From positions 10,540,001-10,604,000 of the forward strand of contig JBHGNT010000008.1 in the NCBI GenBank assembly GCA_043228905.1: a stretch of 64,000 nt of DNA, written 5' to 3'. Both the position numbers and the translations under genes were made by a program. The stretch is from Azolla caroliniana. Its lineage: Eukaryota > Polypodiophyta. The first letter of the stretch is position 1, and each line of letters starts with the position of its first letter. Below are positions 22,133 through 31,468 of the stretch, piece after piece. Under the pieces are notes generated by a model. The model did not search any database. It had not been told where the DNA came from and worked only from the letters and a program-made list of their open reading frames with translations.

Positions 22133-22880
22133 GTTGCACACTATGTGGAAATTATATTTTTGTCCCTCCGGATAGAGAATGGAGTGCTCGGTGAGAACCG
22201 GAAGAAAACGGCATACCGGCAAGGAAGAGCCGGATAAAGAGACATAAATGTAAAAGAAAGGAAATACTCACTACTACGCAAGGCGTGATTCGAACTCTAC
22301 ACCTCCACGTTGACAAACCCCAACCTTACCATTACATTAACTTATCTTAAGTGTTTTAAATATAGATTTAATACGTATAAGACCTTTATTTATGCATACC
22401 TTTATTAAAAGGTAAATCGTGTATTTTTTTAATATATGAAAAAGAAAACACGAGACACTAAAAATAACTCATGCACATCTAGCATGCATGAGCCCTATAC
22501 TTAGGAAATAAAAAAGCATCACATGCACATTTAGTGGACATGAACACTTTTTGTATAAAAAAAAAAGCATGAAGCCATGCTTAGCTCTTCCTTCCTTATA
22601 TAAGGAGGAGAGAAATATATAAAGGGTTGTTGATTATTTGGATTATGTATTAATCAATACAAAAATTATTCGTGGGATTCACGATTTATACATCTACTTC
22701 TCTCTTAACACCCTAAGTACCAATTAATATAGTATACTCGTGTGATTCACGAGTTTCTTATCTTTCTCTTTGCTATTTACTCATAATTAATCTCTATCTC
22801 ACGAACTTCTTTCTCCTAGTCCAAGACCTCTGTGGTTCCCACCCGACTCACGCAACGATCCGGAGCCGAAAGGCACGACA
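22120..22880 (+). repeat. 3' LTR of gypsy A (761 bp)
   Basis: It matches 15692-16452 with about five substitutions and no indels. It ends CGACA before CCGC. Confidence 0.95.
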
Positions 22881-22884
22881 CCGC

Positions 22885-23044
22885 TTGTTCCGACTTGTTC
22901 GATGTGTCAACTTCCTTTGTCGACTCGGCTCCTTTATTCTTCTTGTTTCTCCCATTGTCAGTTCTTCCCTCACCGGCACAATCGACAGTTTCTTTGCCTT
23001 TGCCTGTTTCGGTGTCTTTGCCTGTTCTCCCCCTCAAGTGTGGC
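22885..23044 (-). pseudogene. Copia E post-pol module, 5' portion
   Basis: On the minus strand the pol frame runs through VPHLRGRTGKDTETGKGKET into a Lys/Glu/Thr-rich segment that stops at the insertion point of gypsy A. CTTGAGGGGGAG (minus strand; about 23,026-23,038, with one adjacent base change) is a second copy of E's polypurine tract, here at the end of pol. One frame change separates it from the 3' portion. Confidence 0.62.
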
Positions 23045-23048
23045 ACGT

Positions 23049-23936
23049 TGTCGTGAAGAATGTGCTTCACGATATAAAAATGAGCTTAAATGTTGTATTT
23101 AATAATATTTGAGAGACTTGAACCCACATCCTTATATACGATGTACAATGTACATACCACTAGGCTAGGCTATTTATTTGTAAAAGTGTGTAATAAATGT
23201 GCTTCATGATATAAGAATGAAGCTATATATTGTATTAAGTAAAATTGAGGGACTTGAACCCTCAACCTTGTATACCAAGCACCAAGCATACACCACTAAG
23301 CAAGGTTAGTTATTTTAGAATGCATTTTCATCATTATAATTATCTCATATCTATTTTCATACATAGCCATCATTCATCACATGCAATGCATGTGCGCCAA
23401 ATGGCGATCATGCATTACATGTAACTCATGCATTGCATGCATGCCATGCTCCCATACATTACCATATGCATGGCAACACTTATATAAAGAGGGGAAAGGG
23501 AAAACAAGGAGGAAAATCAAGAGAAAGTTAGAGAAATAAGATAATCAAAAAAACAAACAAGTTAGCTTGTTGGTGAAGAGGCTCGTGTTTCCAAGTTGGA
23601 GTCAAGAGTTCAAATCAAGGGTCGGTAGAGAAAGGGTTCATCTTGCTACCAAACATTGTAAAGTTGGTAAAATCTTGTATTCGTAATACACATCATGTTC
23701 ATATCATATACTTTTTTGTCTTAAATCATACTTTGTCTCTATCTTGCGTCTTGAATCATACATTGCCTCTATCTTTTATCTATACTAGTCTCTCTCTCAC
23801 ACATATTACTTTAAACTATTATTCTTCATATCCTTTATCTTCCTAACATTTGAGCGCAAGCCTTATAAAAGTTCCTTGAACTCCCCTTAACCTTAGTCCC
23901 TGCGACTTCGCCGCACAAACCACAACTACCCCGACA
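23049..23936 (+). mobile_element. Solo LTR of a TGTCG...CGACA gypsy family (888 bp)
   Basis: It starts TGTCGTGAAG, ends CCCCGACA and is flanked by ACGT on both sides (23045-23048, 23937-23940). Removing it restores the copia E frame (QHLDV then PHLRGR). The end resembles the ends of the A and B LTRs (CCTTAGTCC...). It holds a TATA candidate, TATATAAAG (about 23,481), a CATGCA-rich block (about 23,370-23,475) and tRNA-like modules. It probably arose by LTR-LTR recombination. Confidence 0.88.
23050..23315 (-). repeat. Tandem pair of tRNA-like (A box/B box) SINE-type modules inside the solo LTR
   Basis: Two related units of roughly 130-150 bp read on the minus strand. Each has an A-box-like CTTAGTGGT or CCTAGTGGT and a B box GGTTCAAGTC, followed by a similar tail (TCAAT..TACAA..., ending GAAGCACAT). 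They match the head organisation of tRNA-derived SINEs. A third module in plus orientation (AGCTTGTTGGT, then GAGTTCAAATC) lies near 23,565-23,618. Confidence 0.55.
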
Positions 23937-23940
23937 ACGT

Positions 23941-26900
23941 CGAGATGCTGAACACCAAGCATTTCAGTGAAGTGCTACAACTTGTCCGATTTGAGCGGTT
24001 TGGTGAAGATGTCGGCAACTTGCCAATCCGTATGAACATACCGAAGTTCAACTTCACTACTCAAGACACGCTCACGCACGAAGTGGTAGTGCACTTCTAT
24101 GTGCTTTGTGCGAGCATGGAATACAAGGTTCTTGGTGAGCTGCATGCTGCTTATGTTGTCTTAGTAGATCAGGATCGGGGTCAACACCTCGATCCGCAGG
24201 TCTTGCGGTAGTCACCGAAGCCAAATGGCTTCAAAGGTGGCAACGGTAGCGCCCCGGTATTCAGCCTCAGTGCTCAAAAGGGCCACTGTTGGCTGCTTTT
24301 TGCTGCTCCACGCAACAGTCACGCTACCTAGGGAAAATATATAGCCGGAGGTGGGTCGGCGATCCGATGCATCGCCGGCCCAGTAGGCATCGGTGTAGCC
24401 GACTAGCTCTTCGGTTATACCATGCCGGTATAACAGTCCCTATTCCTTTGTGCCACTCACATATCGCAAAATTCGATGCGCGCATAGAAGGTGCTCCATG
24501 GTTGGCTTCTACATATATTGGCTGATCACGCCGGATAACTCATGTCGGGTCGGGTGACAATTTGTCGGAACCACTTCTCATCATAGGCCAGTCCGGAGTC
24601 AGGACAGAGCTTCTGGTTCTGGTTCAGGGGTGTGGAGATTGGTCGGCATTCTGTCATGCCGAACTTGTACAACATATTCAACATATAGGGTCTTTGTGAG
24701 AGCAATATGCCGTCGGGGGTTCGGATCACCTCGATCCCAAGGAAATAGTGAAGGTCCCCCAGGTCCTTCATCTCAAATGCGTCCAACAGCTGGGACTTGA
24801 CTTGGTTGATTTCATCGAGTCCGGGTTCGGTGATGACTAGGTCATCAACATACATCAAGATGCAAACCGAACCATCCGGACCTTGCCGGATGAACAACGA
24901 AGAGTCGGACTTGGAGACCACAAATCCCATCTTACACAACCGGTGCGTGATCTTTGCATTCCAAGATCGGGGGGCTTGCTTCAGGCCATAAAGTGACTTC
25001 TTCAGGCGGCATACCGCCGACTTGTTCATCTCTGACTGGAAACCAGGGGGTTGGGTCATAAAGACCTCTTCTTCAAGATTACCTTGAAGAAATGCATTCT
25101 TCATGTCCATCTGGTGAAGATGCCACCCCCTTACCGCAGCAACCGCGAGCACCACACGAACCATCGTCATCTTTGCTACTGGAGCGAAGGTCTCGTTGTA
25201 GTCGATCCCGTGGGTCTGCCCATATCCCTTCGCCACTAACCGGGCCTTGTACCAGTTAACCGGGCCTTTACCTTGTACACCCACTTACATCCGATTGGTT
25301 TACAGTGTCGGGGAGGGTCAACTAGGTCCCGTGTGTCGTTGGCATCAAGTGCCCGCATTTCTTCCTCCATAGCGGCACACCAATTTGCGTCCTTTGCCGC
25401 TTTTGCGTAACGCTCCGGCTCACGCACTTCTGCCACCTTGGTCATGTACGCATAGTGATGCGCCATGTACTCATTGTACCCATACCACTTTACAGGGTTC
25501 TTCTGACGGGAAGACCGGCGTAACTTATCGTTACCCGGTTTGAGGCCCTTCTTGGCCGGTGCGGTCTTTGTTGTCGAAGATCCGCCTTCATCCTTTCCGG
25601 AGTCGGAGTCGCCTCGATCCGACTCAACGTTGCTGGTTTCGTATTCCAACATCTTCTTCTTCCCCTTCTCTTTGTGCGTGAACTGTCTCCTTGGTTCCTT
25701 GCGCGGGGAGAGCACGACAGAGTCTCCATTACTCGCTGGTTCCTCATCTGACTGGTCATCCCGATTCAGCCACTCATTCGGTCCACTTAACCAAAATGAG
25801 ATCGGACTCTCGTCTAGAGTGCCGAGGTCTTCATCTTCTATCTCGACCGGTTCAGGCTCACTAGCCTCATCAAGTCGGAGCCGGTAAGGCATACCATGAT
25901 GCCGTCTCATCAAACTCAACATCTTGGCTAACTCGGACCTGCTTCGTCCGGGAGTTATAACACTTATACCCTTTTTGCTCATGTGAGTAACCGACTAGGA
26001 TGCATTTCTCCGACTTTGCATCCAACTTCCTCCGCTTCGCATCTGACACATGCACATATGCAATGCTACCGAATATCCGAAGGTGTCGCAAATTCGGCTT
26101 GTGCCTGAAATATAGCTCATGCGCGGACACCTTGTCACCGATCCGGTTTTGGATGTAGACGGTCGTCCGGACCACCTCCGCCCAGTAGAAATGGGGCATG
26201 CTCTTCTCATCCAACATTGCCCTTGTGGCGTCGATAAGCGACCGGTTCTTCCTTTTGGCCACACCGTTTTGCTCTGGTGTGTATCTGCGACTGAACTCTC
26301 TCCGAATTCCTTTTTGTTGCAGATAACTGTTGAATTGGCCGGATAAACATTCTTTTCAGCCATCCGACCGCAGGCACTTGATCTTCCTCTCTGTTTCCTG
26401 TTCAACCAGGCTTTGCAGGTTCCGAAAACACTTGAAGACTTCACTCTTCCGCTCAATGAGGTAGATCCATGTCTACCAGTTGTAGTCGTTGATGAAGGAG
26501 ACGAAATACCGACTCCTGCCAAGACTAATGTTCTGTGTCGGTCCCCATACATCCGAATGAATAAGGTCGAGCTTGGTACGGCTACGATTTCTTTCAGTGG
26601 GGAATGGAAGCCGGTGTTGCTTCCCAAGTTGGCAGGCTTCACATATTTGGGCCTTTCGGTCACTGAACTTCGGCAAACCGAAAACAACTTGTTTCGTTTG
26701 CAGGTCTTTAAGCCTCTGGTAATTGACGTGGCCGATCCGCTTGTGTTAGAGATCGATGTCCTATTCAATCTTCTGTCCTTTGGCGAACAAGGCAGTGCCG
26801 ACGTCATTGGTGTCGAGGATGAACATCCTCCCGTCTCTGTGCCTTTGCGCAATAATCTGGCCCTCTTCCTCGATGAAGCACCCAAGGTGCGTAAACCACA

Positions 26901-28166
26901 CCTGCATTCCTTGGTCAACAATCTGACCGATTAACACCAGGTTCTTTGTGATAGTCGGAACGTGTAATACGTTCATCAGCTTCCCCCTCTATCCGATGTG
27001 GCTCAAAGGGACTTCTCTGACATGCACGATTGGGTGAGGAGTGTCGTCTCCGGTTTCGACGACTCTTGGTTGTTCTGGTTGTTCCAAGAAGGAGAACCAC
27101 TCTTTGTGGCTCGTCATGTGATTCGACACACCGGAATCAACGTACCACACTTCCTCCGATTTGGAAGTGGTCTTCTTCATCGAGTTAGCCTCGTGTTTCA
27201 TCACCAAGGTTGGCCTTTTACCGGCTTTTCCGGTTTTGGATCCTCCCGATCCTTCTGCGTAGTGCGAGTATTGCCAGTTCCCTCTGCCGGCCTTGCCGGA
27301 TTCGGATCTATCCGAATCAACGTGCTTCTTCTTGCACTCGCTTTCTCTGTGGCCCTTTTTACCACAGTACTAGCATTCCGTGTTGGCCTTTGCTTGTCGG
27401 TCTCCGGCGCCGGCTTGACTCCCCTTGCTTGTGGAGGGTCCGGAACTGCTGTCGGCACTTTCTCTGTGCCTTCGGTCGTGCTCTTGCCGGCCGCTACCAT
27501 TGCGAGCTGACCCGCCTCGTCCACCACGCCCACGGGGCCGATCTGCCTCCGTATACAACATCCGGTTGTCAGTGGCTGCACTTGTTGACGCACCAGTGTG
27601 GTTCTCCTCTACAAGGAGCATCGATTGTAAATCGAAAAATGACAGGCGTATTCTCCCTCGTACAGACCGCCGTTCGGAAACGTTCCGAACTTAGACACTA
27701 ACCCGCCAAGACAAACCTACACCATCTTGTCCTCCTCGACATTCACGTTGACAGAGGCGAGTGAGTCGCAGATTTCTTTAATCTTGCTAGTGTAGTCAGC
27801 CACCGACATATCTCGTTGTCATACATTGCTCAACTCTTGCCTGAGTTGAAGCTCCCTAGTTGTAGTGCTTGCGACGAAGACCTTTTTCAGATTTCCCCAA
27901 GCTTCTTTGGGCGTCTTGGCGTCTCTAATATGGCTTAGCAGCTGGTCTCCGACATTGGACGCAAAGCAGTACATCACTCTGTTTGCCGCTTGTTCCCACA
28001 CAGGGAAGTCCTTGTGTATCGCATTAGGTCTTGTGTCGTTAGCTCCATCAACATAGCTCCAGTAACCATGCCCAAGCAGGTACTGGTGCATCTTTTATGA
28101 CCAAGATGCGTAGTTGCATCTGTCGAGTTTCTCCACCGGGAGCGAGCTAACCATTCGTCTGTCCAT
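23941..28166 (-). pseudogene. Copia E gag-pol polyprotein, degraded
   Basis: Read leftwards from ATG 28164-28166: gag (MDRRMVSSLPVEKLD; UBN2-like HIRDAKTPKEAWGNLKKVF at about 27,900); a CCHC knuckle with an internal stop (YCGKKGHRESEC, about 27,330); protease (WYVDSGVSNHM, about 27,130); integrase zinc part (CEACQLGKQHRLPFP) and core (IHSDVWGP, about 26,540), then VYIQNRIGDKVSAHELYF (about 26,130); linker; RT (MDMKNAFLQGNLEEEVFM, KKSLYGLKQAPRSW, catalytic YVDD at about 24,850); and RNase H to the pol end. Several frameshifts and stops separate these blocks, so it is not translatable as one protein. Catalytic motifs of protease and RT are still intact. Confidence 0.92.
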
Positions 28167-28236
28167 TACTTCTCTTTCTGTTCTTAGGGTTTGTCTTCAG
28201 ATGTTGATGTCGGCTGTAGAGGTTCTCAACCCTCGC

Positions 28237-28248
28237 GCTCTGATACCA
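28237..28248 (-). promoter_or_regulatory. Primer-binding site of copia E
   Basis: The minus strand reads TGGTATCAGAGC, exactly complementary to the initiator-tRNA-Met 3' end and abutting the 5' LTR. Confidence 0.93.
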
Positions 28249-28662
28249 TGTCAAAGATTATGTGCAGAAGCGTCAAACAAAGCGGCCTTGCCAGATAGCA
28301 ACAGAGAGAGAGAGAGATTAACACACAGAGTGTATGCAGGAGAGACAGAGAGAGAGCAGAACATTTAAATCTATTACAAAACAATAATAGTTCTCTGTAC
28401 ATAAAACGTGCTCAACAACACCATTTATACAAGTCCTAAGAGGACTAACAGAAGTACTATGTACTTCAATGCTCATACGAGCGTCTATCACTAACTACAA
28501 GACTATTAACTACCTAGTAGTCTAGTCTACTACTAGGCTTCTGGTTACTGTTTGATTCAGCTAACCGGCTCCCCAGCTCACTGGCTCACTTGCTCACTGT
28601 CTCACCGATCCGGCTCAGGCTTATTCAACTGATCCGGATCCGGTTGAGCTTGTCGCTCAACA
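28249..28662 (-). repeat. 5' LTR of copia E (414 bp)
   Basis: On the minus strand it starts TGTTGAGCGACAAGCTCAACC and ends TTTGACA before the primer site. The right flank is TSD ATCCG (28663-28667). Confidence 0.94.
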
Positions 28663-29635
28663 ATCCGGCAAGGTCGAAACAGACTAGTGAGCAGATTGCT
28701 CTATGTGGATGATCTTGTCATCGCCGGCGCCGACTTGGACGAAATTGACCGCGTCAAATACAAGCTTGCGGCATCATTTGAAATGAAGGATCTCGGCGAC
28801 CTTGATTACTTCCTTGGGATCGAAGTGATCCGAACCCCTAAAGGCATATTGATCAATCAACGCCACTATGTGTTGGGTATGCTCTTCAAATTCGGTATGA
28901 CGAATGCAAATCCGTCTCGACTCCTATGGACCGGAATGTGAAGCTTCGCCCCGACTCCGGAATGGCATGTGACCCGAAAAAGTTTTGACAGATAGGAGGA
29001 AGCCTTATCTATCTGACCATCACCTGACCAGACCTCAGTTGTCTGGTCGGATTGATTAATCAATTTATGGCGCATCAAACCATGGAGCACCTTCAGTGCG
29101 CGCACCGAATACTGAGGTACGTCAACATCACTAAAGATAGGGGGTTGATGTATCCTACGGGGTGTAGTCGGATAGCATGTCGGCTACACAGATGCCGATT
29201 GGGCCGGAAATACCGGTGATCGCAGGTCTACATCCGGATATGCATTTTCACTAGAAGCGTCGTAGTCGCCTTGAGCAGTAAAAAGCAGCCGACAGTTGCA
29301 CTGTTGAGCACTGAGGCCAAGTACCAAGGAGCGGTTGTCGCAACGTGCGAAGCCATATGCCTCAAGTGGCTCCTTAATGATTTGTGAGTGGAGGTGTCTG
29401 ATCCGACGACAATATATTGCAACAACCTTAGCAATATCCAATTGGCAAAGAACCCTGTCTTTCATGCCCGGACTAAGTACATCGAGGTGCACTATCATTT
29501 TGTCTGAGAGCGCGTTCTCTCTGGTGAAGTGGAACTACTACATGTTCCCACGGATCAGCAAGTGGCCGACATCTTCACCAAACCCTCGGCTTAGACAAGT
29601 TGCGACAATTTTCCGAACTTGAGGGGGAGAAATGA
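28663..29635 (+). pseudogene. Copia D RT (second half) and RNase H
   Basis: It continues the RT cut at 14,778: YVDDLVIAGADLDEIDRVKY (28,705 onward) and FEMKDLGDLDYFLGIEVIRT, then RNase H (LLSTEAKYQGAV, about 29,310; KYIEVHYHFV and TDQQVADIFTKP, about 29,480-29,590) and a pol end near 29,635. Stops and small indels are present, including one base missing after FTKP. Confidence 0.9.
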
Positions 29636-30109
29636 GAAAGACGGCCAAAAAGCCGAGTCGGAAACCGATTTTGATTTCGGCCCAACTGAAGAAGTTGGAC
29701 TGCACGAGCCGGCTGAAGAAGCCGAGATAGGACACAGGGGCAGTCACCAGAAAGGAAAGCCCAAGCTGGAGCCAACCGAAAAAGAGGGAGGCAAAGCCGG
29801 AAAGACTGAGACATGACATGGGCCGATGTCGTGAAAGGTCTGGAAATCGAAGGCAAGTTGGAGATAGCCAACTCTGTTAATGAAGAAGACAAATCGGAGA
29901 TAACCGATTCAATCGAGGGAAGAAATGAATCGGATGTACCCGATTCAATCGAAATGATCGATTCGGAGGAGCCGAATCCACGATGGGCCAAGCGGACAAA
30001 AAGGCAACTGAAGCCGATGCTGAGACGGATGAACCAATCGGTCGAGGGGCACCAACACCGCGACAACAAGGGAGCTTATAAGGACCAAGGGAGCAAACAA
30101 GCCTATTGA
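29618..30109 (+). pseudogene. Copia D post-pol acidic module
   Basis: It begins at a first polypurine-tract copy (CTTGAGGGGGAG, 29618-29629). One frame runs to 29,816 (LRGRNEKDGQKAESETDFDF, Glu/Gly/Lys-rich). A second, in the -1 frame, runs 29,813-30,109 (MTWADVVKGLEIEG; TDS and DSEEP motifs; AKRTKRQLKP; ends QAY). Alignment with copia E suggests one original frame with a one-base loss near 29,815. The module is hydrophilic and acidic with a basic C-terminal third, with no transmembrane segment and no known domain. Confidence 0.65.
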
Positions 30110-30259
30110 GAAGGTCGAGGTGCGCGGAATTGGACGTGTCGAGGAAAGCAGGACTGGACTGGACGAGGAGCGTGAGCTAGGCGGGAGGATGCCACGTGGA
30201 GCTGGAGGAAAGGACCAGCAGACACAAACACTGACACTACGATCTGACCTCAAGTTGAG

Positions 30260-30712
30260 CTTGAGGGGGAGTGTTGAGCGGACAAGCTCAACCGGATCCG
30301 GATCGGCTGAACAAGCCAAAGCCGGATCGGAGTCTAGAATGAAGAATCAGATCGGTTTCTGGATGGTATCCATAACCAGGAGCCGGATCGGATTGTAACC
30401 GGTAGACCGTTAGAGGCCTATGAATCTAGCCTAGTACGTAGGCATATTTTTGAGAGTTAGTGTCAATCGCTCGTATGAGCATTGAAATACATGTCAGTAC
30501 TTTTGTCAGTCCTTCGTGGACTTGTATAAAAGTGCTCAGTGAGCACATTGTGTATACACGAGAGTTTTTAGTGTTTTGGAATACACTCATTTCTGTGTTC
30601 TGCTCTAATTCTGTCTCTCCCGTGTAAGGTTTCCATTAAACCTGTGTCTGTATTCTTTTGCTATCCGAACGAGCTAGTTTTGTCTTAGCTTTCGCAATCG
30701 TATTCTTTTTCA
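30260..30712 (+). repeat. Polypurine tract and 3' LTR of copia D
   Basis: CTTGAGGGGGAG (30260-30271) precedes the LTR (30272-30712, 441 bp; TGTTGAGCGG...TTTTTCA). It is followed by TSD ATCAT (30713-30717). It is in the same orientation as the ATP10 gene. Confidence 0.93.
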
Positions 30713-30717
30713 ATCAT

Positions 30718-30937
30718 TTCCTCAAATGCATTATAGGACGTCCCTCTCCCTACATAGGCGTAGGATGATAGATAAGTAGAGGAGGCTAAGAAGTGTTGTA
30801 ACTAAGTGGATTTTACATAGAATTAACAGAATTGTGTGCTTTCTTTTAGAGAGAGAGAGAGAGAGGAACCAAGGGCATCGTTTGAAATAAAGAAAAACCT
30901 TGGGGCCTCCACGGAGCTCACAGTTCGTCCTCCGACA
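30718..30937 (+). promoter_or_regulatory. Upstream region and 5' UTR of the ATP10 gene
   Basis: About 220 bp separate the end of copia D from the ATG. A GA microsatellite (about 30,847-30,863), common in plant 5' UTRs, is present. No clear TATA box was seen. The original distal promoter now lies 19 kb upstream, left of 11,775. Confidence 0.5.
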
Positions 30938-31435
30938 ATGGTCGTGGTGGTTCGTAACAAAGCAACCTTTCGATTTCTGCAATCACGCTACCTCAACATC
31001 TTCTCGGTAAGTTAGTTAATACCTTAAACATAGCTGAATCTAGTCCTCAGAAAGAGATGGTTACAGAGATCAGAGGGGATTCTACTATAAATTGTTAGTG
31101 TGGTATTAGAGACAAAGCGAGAGACAGAGAGAGAATGAGATGCTTCTTGCTCTCTCTAATCTCTTTTAACCCTCAATCAAGTGTGCATCACAATTGAGAG
31201 AGAAGTGAATGGAAATGAGAAGAAACAATAGCTAAACCTCTTTTGGACGTGATAAACTGGAACTCAAGGATACGGTTTTAAAGCAGATGAAAACTAGAGT
31301 TAATAGAAAATTACAATAACGTATCTTGATAACCAAGCTGGAGCCAGTTTTCCAAGGAAACTGGAATTATGAACATTTCTCCGATCATCTCTGATCTCAA
31401 AAGACACTCTGGATGCAAGAGAAGTATTATCTATC

Positions 31436-31468
<33 letters not shown>

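Larger units (their letters stand above)
15692..22880 (+). mobile_element. Ty3/gypsy retrotransposon A, young and nearly intact
   Basis: Two 761-bp LTRs differ at about five positions by eye (about 0.7%). The TSD is CCGC (15688-15691 and 22881-22884); it could be read as 5-bp ACCGC if the LTR ends at CGAC. The layout is LTR, tRNA-Trp-type primer site, gag-protease, -1 frameshift signal, pol, G-rich polypurine tract and LTR. The only coding lesion seen is one TGA in pol (21638-21640). Confidence 0.96.
14779..28662 (-). mobile_element. Ty1/copia retrotransposon E inserted in the RT of D
   Basis: It is minus-strand, with LTRs at 28249-28662 (5') and 14779-15209 (3') and a perfect 5-bp duplication, ATCCG, at 14774-14778 and 28663-28667. 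The host reading frame (D RT) stops and resumes at these points. E carries gag, protease, integrase, RT, RNase H and an extra 3' module. It is itself split by gypsy A (15,692-22,880) and by a solo LTR (23,049-23,936). Confidence 0.95.
11775..30712 (+). mobile_element. Ty1/copia retrotransposon D, split by copia E
   Basis: LTRs at 11775-12177 and 30272-30712 share start (TGTTG.G.GGACAAGCTCAACC) and end (CAATCGTATTCTTT). They are flanked by a perfect 5-bp duplication, ATCAT (11770-11774 and 30713-30717). The internal region is 12,178-14,778 plus 28,663-30,271; the part between is element E. D is coding-dead, with many stops and a deletion joining gag to mid-integrase. Its LTRs differ in length (403 and 441 bp), so it is older than E and A. 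Confidence 0.93.

Noticed and set aside
23110-23310. Functional tRNA genes
   Set aside because: Only A- and B-box-like sequences are present. Acceptor and anticodon stems cannot be formed convincingly, so they are listed as SINE-type modules.
29813-29816. ATGA stop-start overlap as a reinitiation signal in copia D
   Set aside because: Alignment with copia E indicates a one-base deletion at this point in D, so the overlap is probably a by-product of decay.
31330-31460. Extra ATP10 exon candidate in intron 1
   Set aside because: A short open stretch exists, but no frame with matching splice sites gave residues resembling the family, so it was not added to the gene model.
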